48,227 nucleotides of DNA, from positions 2,656 through 50,882 of the forward strand of contig JAIPMN010016124.1 in assembly GCA_020650975.1 (NCBI GenBank), given 5' to 3'. The DNA is from Apostichopus californicus (Eukaryota > Echinodermata > Holothuroidea > Aspidochirotida > Stichopodidae). Shown here piece after piece: positions 39,701-48,227 of this stretch. The notes under the pieces are model-generated. The model saw only the letters and a list, made by a program, of their open reading frames with translations, did not search any database and was not told where the DNA came from. Both the position numbers and the translations under genes were made by a program. Positions within the stretch are counted from its first letter, which is position 1, and each line of letters starts with the position of its first letter.

Positions 39701-42700
39701 TATGTTAATTTGTCAAAACATAACAAAACATGATAACAAGTAGCTTCGGACCTGAGTGATGAGGACTTTGACTCTCACTTGGATACTGAGGTATAAGACT
39801 TGGATTTGATGGACTTGACTTCAACACTTGAAAGTGGCAGTGTTATTTACAGGCTTATGAAAATTCAAACCAATATACACTACAACTAGGCTAATGTTAA
39901 ATGATTCTGCTCAGTGCACATCTGCAAGTGATTCTGTTAAGCATTACACAAAGTAAAGTTCAGTTACCCAAAGAAAGTCAAGCATTGATATGAAAGATTA
40001 CTGGAAATATTTTGTCTGAAGGAATAATAAATAAAATTGCCCTATGTAGATACATACTGCAAGTATTGGATAGTATAGTGTAGTGAAGTGTAGTATAGCA
40101 TTGTGTAGTATAGTATAGTACAGTATACTACAGTATAGTATAATAGTATAGTACAGTACAGTAGCACGGTGGGCTCATAATTGACGCACTTAAGGATTTG
40201 ATCATCGATGTCTATCAAGGAAAAGTACAAATCCCTCAACTGTATGCATTTTTCATATGTGTAGTTCCTCAGGAATGTAATGATCTCAAAATATGCATTG
40301 TTCTGTGCCTACAAAACGTATAATTGAGTAGAATTTGACCACAAAATGTCTGCTGTGTCAAGTTCTTTCATACCCCTAAATTGACACATTCATCAATAAG
40401 CTAACTGTAGTGAAGGCCTACGCATACATCCATTGACTTTGGATGCTGTTTGCTATGCTCTGAGCCTGTGAGCTCAGACAGATGAGGTCCCAGAGAGTAG
40501 TGGTTTTTTATTGAGGTAATTTTGGTTATTTTTCAGGTGTAAGATTTCCAAATGCCCAATAAATGTGCAAAACTGTGGGAGGGTGTGAAAAGCTTTAAAA
40601 AAAAAAACACAATTTGATCAGCATAAACCTGAAATTGATTAAAACTCATCAAATATGTAACTCTGCTTGAATGCTAAAGGTTTAGGCTGCCTGCTGTATC
40701 GTTGCTAGAAAGGTTTGAAGGTGCGTCAATTACAAAGGTGTGTCAATTATGAAGCCTTTATATATAGTATAGTTTTTTTGTATTTGATAACATTTTACGT
40801 TACAATCTCTCCTCTTTAATACCTCTCTTGGCCTATCCTTGACCCTGCAGACACCTCTGTCTTATTGCTGGTGACATCACTGTCTTCCATCCTTGGTAGA
40901 CTAGGTGAGACTGGGGAGGAGACAGTAGATGTCCAACAATGATAACCTGCAGTGTCTGATCCTGATGGTGAAGTCTGCAGTGAAGATACTCCTTGATTTT
41001 TGTCTACTGTTTCCAGTCTATGTGCCAACTCACACCCTTTCTCAGTAATGGTGTACCTGAAGAGATGAGACAAATATATCATATCGTTAGAAATTCCACT
41101 GGAGGAATTAATCAAGTAAGCTAGTAAAATGCCGATTTACATGGAAGAAGTGAAAGAAATAAGGAAACAGAAAGAAAGGGCGGGAAGCAAAACTCAGGTC
41201 TTATGTTACTAACTTACTATCACAATTCAGTTGGTGTAAATAAAATACCTAAAACTTACAACTTGAGGAAATTCTAGATGAACAAAATTCAAGCTACCCT
41301 GCCAGTCCTTAGGGAAGATGATTTCTTAGTCATGTGTTATCTTTGAGAGGTTTGAGTTGTACATTCAATGTGCTAACAAGCTAAATATTTACTGTACTTT
41401 ACAGTTTGTTATAATATTTGCATTTTTCTGTTTTGTTTATTTCTTTGTTGTCTTTTTTGGTAAATGTCTTGCCTTTCATTTCTCTTCCCTGTGTCGTAGT
41501 CCACAACATTCTCATTATAGATCGCCATGCCAATTTTCTCTCAGAAGTTAATCAACCCTTCAACCAAACAAATGAGAGCAAACCTGGCACTGGAGTTTAG
41601 GTTTAATGCTAGATTGGTCACTAGCTGAGACAACAGCCTTGCTGTTTTTCTAGTGTCCTTCATATGTTTAACCTTCCTATTGTAATGTTAGTTTTGTATT
41701 AATCTTGTACAAACATATGAGAAATAAATTTCAAATTGAAATTGAAAAATTGCCATAACTATATTAATGCAGTTACAGATACCATACCAATACACCAATG
41801 TGATATCAAAGATATTTAGTGGTTCTACTGACCTTGCTGGCTGCCTCTCTTTGTTGGAATTTAGGTTTACTTACAGATTGCCATAACTATATTAATGGCA
41901 GTTACAGATACCATACTAATACACCAATGTGATATCAAAGATATTCAGTGGTTCTACTGACCTAGCTGGCTGCCTCTCTTTGCTGACAAATCCTTTGTTA
42001 ATGAGAGTACTCATCGATGACCAGGCAGTGTAGTATGAACCAGGGTCGGGCTGTTCGGATCAAATAGAAGATTAATAAAAGGTTTAATCCAGAAGCAGAT
42101 ACCCTTTTTATTGAATAATAAAGTATCCTAGAAAATAGATATTTTATGACATCAGAGGGCATTCACTGTGCAGAAGGTGCACATTGTCCTTACTGACATA
42201 TTTTTGTTTGCTTTATACAGTTCTGGCATGCCTTTCAGGTAAAATATTTCCACTTTGCATAATCACATAAGATTGATGAAATGCTATCCAAGTTTGCACA
42301 TTTGAACTGTTTATATATTTCCTGATATCAAATGGTAAGTAATCAACCATAATCGAGGGAATTGTGCTCAAACAAACCCCTAAGCAAAGTCCGTTCTCAA
42401 TTCAAGCCAAGCGAAAGACTCAAAATAATTTGAAAATTGACTTTATTGTGACTTGGGACACTACTGCCATAGATATATAGTCCAAGTCTTACTGTCCTCA
42501 AACTCTACTCAACGAATGTCCTAGTCTCACCCTCAGTTATCACTTTCAGACTAGAATTTGGAAGGATATTAAGAAACCATGATAAATGTAACACAACAAT
42601 TAATGTAACAACTTTTCATTTGGTCCTCAGCATTTTGTTCCTCAGCTCTTTGCAATTTTAAAAGAAAGCAAAATATGCTATAAAAAAGGCATCATTCTTT

Positions 42701-45700
42701 CGTTAATACCATCTAAGCAAAGACAGAATACAAAAATATGTCAGATTGTTCCTCTAAATTTGACCAAACTCATCTGTGGTCAATTTTTTTAATTATTTTA
42801 CCCTTGAGAAGGATTTGTCAGCCAATTGTTGTGCAGCTTCCGTTAGTTCTTCTTTGTGCATAAATCCACGGCTGTTATCTTTCTGAAATATTAGAAAAGT
42901 TGGATGATTTTGGCAAAGTACAATCATTATACATATGAATCAAAGCCACCATTAAGTGAAGCAAGTTATATTTTTGGAACAAGGTGCAGCTATGACTCAT
43001 CTTTAATAACAAACTATGTTAGCTCCTCTTCATTCTTATTGTTAGTGATTGCTAAAACATTATTATCAGTATTTAATACCTTGATACAAATTTGGTTAAA
43101 TTCATTCTGATAACTCAAATTTCTCAATCACCTTTTTCTAGGCAATCAACAGTTAAGCCTTTTCCACACCCCCCACCCCATTTTCTGAGGTCCCACTGTT
43201 TGTGTGTTCATTTAGAGTAATTAATACCTATCTTCATCACAACACCAATCTGTGTGCCGATTACAAATGTAAAAAGAATCCTCATAGCATGAAAAAGTTA
43301 TCATTTGGCTAGTGGTTCATGCAGCTGACAATCTTTCACTCTTAAAATCAGTTTTTCAGACCCAACAGTGTTTAGCCTAACACCTGCAGTAAGGCTTACT
43401 ATAATACCCACACACTCATGATATTTCACGGCTTTTATCTTTTAATGACATAGCAGGTATTCGTATAGTTTGGAATTGCATGCTTACGATGTGGTTCCTA
43501 TACAGAGTAAGGATGAGAGCATAAGGACCAGATCGATAAACTGGAACATACTCTCCAGGGGACCTCTTTGGAGTTTTCCTCTTTTTCTGCAAGTAAAAAG
43601 CAATGCAATTTCTTTTGTCATTTTATCTATTTACATTGGGTGAAATGGGAGGTAACAGATCTAACATAAGATTATCCTTTCCAGGTACACGTCATGGGTT
43701 CGATAACTTTGTGAGATCTCTAAATATTATACACATTGTACAAAAATTTCTTTCCATTTGCAATAACCTGTTTGGCCTTATAATCTGTGGGTTTTACTAA
43801 AAAACGCAAAGAAATAAGTAACTAATCCAATAAGAACTGTTGTCACTGACTCCTTCACAGACTCTAACACCACAGAGGTGATACTTACCAAAACAACACT
43901 AGACACAATGCTGCATTGACCGTTCTGTTAATTTACACCCAGAAATGCCTCCCCAGCATCTTGAAACGTTATCAGTATTGCCCATACATAAAGGTAAGCA
44001 TGCCTAGAATTTCACAATTTTAGACACTTACAGAAAAATGCCAGTGAATAGAAATCTACTGGCTAAAATTAAATTGCCACTTGCAGGTTACTTGTATTAA
44101 TAAAAAGAAAGGAACATTAGTTTCCACTGGCAGGAAAATACCAGTGTTTTTTTCCTCTGTTGATAAACAGTGAAATCCACTGGCATTAATACAGTAAGTA
44201 GCATGAATTTTGAGGCCTGATGTTTTCAAAAGTACTGCGATGGATATTTATAACCCTGAGTCAATTAGAAAAAAATTGTCCGGGCGAATAAAATAAAATG
44301 CTCTACAAGAGGCAGCCAAAGATGTCAATGAAGTCGATAATTGTTTGAACCTTCTCTGCTTTTTCTAGCATAATTAACAGGTGACAACACTGATAATATT
44401 TCAGTCTGTTGTGAATCTGTCAAACCAGCTTACTGCTCTGTGACTTAGTTAAATTGTCTTTGGGGCTAAAAGCTTAAGTTGAAACATTTTCTAAAGTTGT
44501 AATAATTTGAGCATGACTTACTTACCTAGAGAACTGTGGTCAATGGACAATGGAACAATAGAGTGACAATATAAAAGGTAGTACAGTGGGACTTGAAATA
44601 CCTTACTTTAGGTAAATTATGTTATTTCCAGATTCCAGTTAAGTCCACCTTCACCCACGTCTCCTAATTCACCCAGTCCATAATCCTTCACCAAACTAGA
44701 ATTACTCATTACTTGTGGGTTAAATTTATTTACAGAAATCTTATTTAGTTTTTCTCAGCAGTCAAACTTGATGCGGGACTTACCCTGACTGGAGAACGAT
44801 GCTGTACTCCTGGAGAAATAGGCAGACTTGGAACAGACTCTGAATCAGAATCTGAGACATCAATGGGGGTAGATCCTGATACATTTTCTTTTGTTAGCAC
44901 ACCGGTGATGGGATCTCTGATAATCGGTCCTGCAAACAATGAACATTTTATCAAGAGAATGTGCAATTTAAAGTACTTTCATGTTCTGGAATTTAGTTCT
45001 ATATGAATTATAAAAACTGGAGATAAAATACATTTTACATCTACTTTATACTTGAACTGTGGCAAAGTGATGTACTCTATACCTTGCTAAAAATGGAGTT
45101 GTTTTTCCTTTTAGAGGAAGGTTGAGGGAGGGCCAGAAGGATTAGTGTGATGATACTATGGTTTGCCTGAGAAAGTTGTACTTGCAAGTACTGTAGTGTC
45201 AATGGGTTTGAGAATGCTTTGGACAAGCACTTTAAGCATTGTAATCGGGTCTGAGTGTTTGTGTCTTCAGTTTTTTTTCTCTCTCTATAGGGTCCTTGAT
45301 GGGGACTTAATTGTCCCTCCTGATCCTTTTCTCTACTAAAACTAAACAAACCTTTTAAAGTCAAAATCACTAGTGACTCATCTGAAGGTTCTCAACATTT
45401 GATAAAGACTTGAAGGGTAATTCTTTTAAAAAGAAATAACTTCTGTTAGAAAGGTTTCGAAAAACTAGTCAGAGGGTGCAGTTTATAGGGTAAAACAATT
45501 TCCCTGTCATATTTAATTTGATTCGTATTAGGTCTTTACCTACTGTTCAGAGAATGTTTCGGAAGGCTAGCTATTGGCACTTGCAGTTACTATGTATTAC
45601 GCAGATGAAATAGTTTCTGAGGTCTATACTGTACATTAGTACCACAGGAACGTTGTGCAGGCCTAACAGCAAATTTCAGCAATGGGATTTTGCATAATTT

Positions 45701-47652
45701 AACAAAATGAGAACTGCATGAACAGCAAGCTTACCATTCTCAGCAATGTAATCATCTAGTTTTTTGTCCAACATCTTGCAAATTTTATCTCCAAAACTGT
45801 CTAATATACTGCATGACTTTCCTGTAGACAGTGGCATTGGATACTTCTTTAGAGCCCTCAGTGCCTGAAAGGTTGATAAGTTGAACACAAGATTCATTTC
45901 CTGGTTACAAAGATTCTTAGGAAACATTTTAAGCATTGATTAACTCCAGTGGAAAGCTGCTTGATCAGGTGTTTTGTACTATTAAGGTGAATAGCCTTAG
46001 AATTCCGTCTCTGACCCATCCCACCTCTCCCTGGTAGCATGGACACTTCGAATTTCGGACACCTAAGCCTTAAATCACCCCAAAACTATATCTTTTGATA
46101 TAAATCACCTGAAAATATACTTGATATGGTGGGAGAAGTGTGTTATATTAAGATACACGGCCAAACTTTCTTTCCTGCAAACTGTTTTCACGTTGTAAAA
46201 CAGAAGATTCTTCGTGATTGTGGAACTGGTATTTCTTTGCTACTGTAGAGTATTGCGAAATTCGGACACTTGCAGACATTCCAACTCACACGCATTTGGC
46301 GTGTGACACACGCATTTCCAGCCCTTCACACGCTCACACGCTATGTGCACTTTATCACACGCAATCCACAAAAAATCTCTGAAAAACCGTGTGTGCAACC
46401 ATGGAGTGAAATCCATATAAACCTAGGTCTAAAATCAGGTTAGCGGCATAATTAAAATATTTTTGGTTTCGTCTATAGCATCCACTGTTTAACCGATAAG
46501 TTCCCCTACGCATTCGCTAGCTAGAGATTGATAAGTGGGCTTCAATTTCCGATATAAATGTTCAATTATGTTAGCAAGTGATTACTTTCATCAATTCAAG
46601 AAAAGTCTTTGTTGAGAATTGTCATGCTTGTTGAGTTTAATAATATGATGATGAAATTCTCAATATAAAATTACTCAGAGAAACTGAAAAAGAATGCACC
46701 ATTTTGCATCTAGGCAGTCAAAAATAAGAAAATTTTTCCAAAGGGGAGGGGGACACCCCCTCCCCCACTGCCGCTGATCACACTCATAAATTTTCCTCAA
46801 TGTTGGAAAGTCTGCACTTGTTCCCACAGTGTGGCGCTGGTGATAAAATTGGTGGCTCAGTTGCTCTTTCAGTAATTATAACAGACTTCATAGATCTCCG
46901 TCATTTTATTGACAAATATGTAAGTATTTACTTGCACACAGGTCATTTTAGAGAGAAAGTATCTGTATCTTCGTAGTTTTTCGTGAAATTGGCTGCTGCT
47001 ATAGGTTGTCATGGTGAATCGTGCATTTCTTAGGGGTGTCCGAAATTCGCAGTGTTCCGAATTTCGCAATACTGACTATATATGTTAGCTGCTTTCACCA
47101 TATCTGCCTTTGAAATGGCAAGGCAATCAGACCTAACTAACTTGAACGTTTGTTGGCATAGGCCAGCAAATTATACAAACTTCACTGACATTACACAGAA
47201 TCCAATCAAGCCCATGTATGACATGGTAATGTTACGTTAGGCCTTGCTGTACAGTAGGGCTAGACATGACTGTAAAATACTGAAGGCTATCTGCTAACAC
47301 AAACACATTGAACTAGTGGCACAACTCCCCTCCCCCTGCTGCTACGTGTTTTATGTGCATTAAAATAGGGATCAGGATACCTATGCTATGGATGCCTTTT
47401 CTAAGAGTTAGTCATAACAACATTTTATGCTAACGACACTTAAAGACTTAGGACTAGCCTAGTTGTCCTAGCCTTGACTTGAAGTTGAGGCTACTGTACA
47501 GTGCTAAACCAACTTTTCACCTTCCCAAACGCATATTGGGTCTTTCTTCCCTTTTCGGCTGCTTCGTCTCGCCATTCTGTAAGCCACCGGGTAAAAAGTG
47601 GATTAGGATTTTGATTTAATTTCTTTTTGCGCTTCAATACAGATTTGGACAT
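30740..47652 (-). CDS. MUS81: Crossover junction endonuclease MUS81, complete, 17 exons, 777 residues as modelled
   Basis: Exons on the minus strand: 47652-47521, 45864-45735, 44929-44784, 43586-43488, 42882-42802, 42050-41962, 41056-40823, 38791-38685, 38208-38038, 37689-37380, 36647-36407, 35557-35441, 34638-34543, 33304-33179, 32958-32855, 31799-31716, 30806-30740 (TAA). All phases join to 778 codons. MUS81 is the catalytic subunit (with an EME partner) that cuts branched DNA at stalled forks and recombination intermediates. Seen: N-terminal helix-hairpin-helix region with [15 protein letters not shown]; winged-helix region in exons 4-7; ERCC4-type nuclease from about residue 480 with [18 protein letters not shown] and the metal-binding [20 protein letters not shown]-terminal HhH with [10 protein letters not shown]; and C-terminal exon RNLGPVLSK...LYC. 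Human MUS81 is 551 residues; the excess is mainly exons 8-10. An in-frame upstream ATG at 47760 exists, but 47652 (A at -3) fits the family start. Confidence 0.95.
32217..32604 (+). mobile_element. 5'-truncated LINE (CR1/L2-like) 3' end in a MUS81 intron
   Basis: The frame at 32225-32314 reads [14 protein letters not shown]...LAI then stop. This resembles the end of non-LTR reverse transcriptase ORFs (WNxLPxxI...). About 270 bp of AT-rich 3' sequence ends in AAATAAAGTGAATTGAATTG, a typical LINE tail. It is inserted antisense to MUS81. Confidence 0.65.
33376..34028. repeat. Large minisatellite (unit about 37 bp) with higher-order repeat, MUS81 intron 13
   Basis: About 17 variants of a unit built from ATGTGTACACCGCAACTCC and ATAACACCACACACTGTA. 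A 170-bp higher-order block repeats (33671 and 33841 onward). Open frames of up to 225 codons on the minus strand are a by-product of the unit length and carry no coding signal. Confidence 0.95.
37380..37689 (-). CDS. MUS81: MUS81 exon 10: Ser/Gln-rich linker leading into the nuclease domain
   Basis: The exon encodes about 80 residues dominated by serine, with five SQ dipeptides in roughly 55 residues (TSQS, SSQL, SSQQ, CSQS, SSQR). It then enters the conserved nuclease start [18 protein letters not shown]. The Ser-rich part is low complexity and probably disordered. The SQ density meets the usual description of an SQ/TQ cluster, the kind of region targeted by ATM/ATR kinases; that function is inferred. 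Confidence 0.85.
38038..38791 (-). CDS. MUS81: MUS81 exons 8-9: inserted segment absent from human MUS81
   Basis: Exon 8 (38791-38685) and exon 9 (38208-38038) together encode about 92 residues (about 304-396). They join in phase to exon 7 (AG|G) and exon 10 (G|AT). Visible motifs are [51 protein letters not shown] and [13 protein letters not shown]. The alternation of hydrophobic residues suggests a folded beta-rich module rather than a loose linker. I do not recognise the domain. The human protein has only a short linker here. It could be an ancestral MUS81 module lost in vertebrates, or a lineage-specific insertion. Confidence 0.85.
38936..39294. mobile_element. Solo LTR, 359 bp, with 5-bp target duplication, MUS81 intron 7
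   Basis: It begins TGTAATG and ends CATTACA (perfect inverted ends, TG...CA). It is flanked by the exact direct repeat ACATG (38931-38935 and 39295-39299). A TATTTAAG box-like sequence (about 39129) and CAATAAA (about 39171) resemble LTR promoter and polyadenylation signals. No internal retrotransposon sequence remains, so it is a recombined LTR. Confidence 0.85.
40070..40165 (+). repeat. TAGTA microsatellite
   Basis: A run of TAGTA/TAGTATAGTA variants in MUS81 intron 7, nothing else seen in it. Confidence 0.9.
41747..41980. repeat. MUS81: 130-bp tandem duplication covering the 3' end and donor of MUS81 exon 6
   Basis: Copy 1 (about 41747-41855) and copy 2 (about 41877-41980) are nearly identical, including TTGCCATAACTATATTAATG and GTGATATCAAAGATATT. 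Copy 2 contains the real exon 6 end (KERQPAR) and its donor. Copy 1 repeats the same codons and a GTCAGT donor inside intron 6, without the upstream part of the exon. Confidence 0.9.
46249..47073. mobile_element. Outer TIR element, interrupted by a second element
   Basis: An 18-bp perfect inverted repeat bounds it: AGTATTGCGAAATTCGGA at 46249-46266 and its complement at 47056-47073. An adjacent related block, GAATTTCGGACACC, occurs at about 46050 and inverted at about 47036, so the ends are compound. No transposase was seen. Confidence 0.7.
46273..46814. mobile_element. Nested TIR element, 542 bp, with 6-bp target duplication
   Basis: The left end CAGACATTCCAAC and the reverse complement of the right end, CAGACTTTCCAAC, match in 12 of 13 positions. 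CACTTG flanks both sides (46267-46272 and 46815-46820). The left part is rich in CACACGC repeats. It sits inside the outer element, so it inserted later. Confidence 0.75.
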
Positions 47653-48227
47653 GGTCACCAGTTTCGCGTTTAAAACACAGAAATCTGCTTGGTGTAAAAG
47701 TGCAGATTGACATTGTTTTTGTGTTGTTCGGCGTACACTAACGTTAACAGGTATACACAATATTGTACTTTACAAGGGATGACTTTTCCTTCGCGAAACC
47801 GGTATATATGAAGGTTATGACAGTATGTGGTAGTGAGATACTGTTTGAAATCACCCGCCAATCGACTTCATCAAAATATTTATAGTAGTCAAAGTCAAAA
47901 CTGTCTGAAATACTGAGAATGTGAATTGAACAACATGCTGTGGGTGTATAATTATTTCATCATTTGAAACGGATTGTTTTATCATTTGCATATGCGGTGC
48001 GACCAGTCCATTATATATAGAGATGGGTCAATGACATGACGGCTTCAACGAGTTTAAGAAATCTGGAGGAACTATCACACAGTAAATATGCGCGTACGCG
48101 CGTACCATGCATGGAGGGTCATGTGATGTGTTCCAGGGTGGTACTTATATATTACTCTCCCCATTACGCATGATGATTTCACCCAACTAGTACGTAAATG
48201 TGTATGCGTGCTTAGAGCAGCAGACGA
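47653..48227 (-). other. MUS81: Upstream region of MUS81; no gene seen
   Basis: This 575-bp stretch should hold the MUS81 5' UTR and part of its promoter. No convincing TATA box or upstream gene is visible. A perfect 12-bp CpG palindrome (GCGCGTACGCGC, 48090-48101) is the only distinctive site. Confidence 0.4.

Noticed and set aside
41550..41750. Possible second LINE/SINE tail ending in AAATAAATTTCAAATTGAAATTG
   Set aside because: Only the AT-rich tail resembles a LINE; no coding remnant or clear boundaries, so not listed as an element.

Overview
This is eukaryotic nuclear DNA from an animal. It is AT-rich, with many short coding exons separated by long introns with GT-AG borders, and the introns and intergenic regions are full of minisatellites, C/G homopolymer runs and short transposon remnants. 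Protein similarity and gene structure suggest a marine invertebrate, possibly a deuterostome such as an echinoderm, but nothing here settles the species. There is no prokaryotic operon, CRISPR array or phage-like region.

Three conserved protein genes account for essentially all the coding sequence I can support. (1) On the + strand, 280-14580, is the C-terminal part (about 532 residues, 15 exons plus one duplicate exon) of a glycoside hydrolase family 31 neutral alpha-glucosidase, GANAB/GANC type. Its N-terminal part lies off the left edge. (2) On the - strand, 27138-20193, is a complete 5-exon ADP-dependent glucokinase (ADPGK, 474 residues). It converges on the glucosidase gene across about 5.6 kb of non-coding DNA. 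(3) On the - strand, 47652-30740, is a complete 17-exon MUS81 structure-specific endonuclease gene (777 residues as modelled). It is longer than human MUS81 because of extra exons between the winged-helix region and the nuclease domain.

All exon junctions keep phase, and the three conceptual proteins run without interruption through their catalytic motifs. The glucosidase releases glucose in the ER lumen and ADPGK is an ER-anchored glucose kinase, so their adjacency is suggestive but unproven. MUS81 belongs to DNA repair and is functionally unrelated.

The most interesting features are internal. The glucosidase has two equal-length (127 nt) versions of one exon that look mutually exclusive. 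Minisatellites or duplications have captured the edges of three exons: glucosidase exon 4 and MUS81 exons 6 and 17. MUS81 carries an unrecognised inserted segment followed by a Ser/Gln-rich linker. Mobile DNA includes a clean solo LTR with target duplication, a hAT-like MITE with an 8-bp target duplication, a second TIR element, a nested pair of TIR elements, a LINE 3' end, and a dispersed fold-back repeat. A 10-N assembly gap at 19145 sits between two copies of the same sequence.
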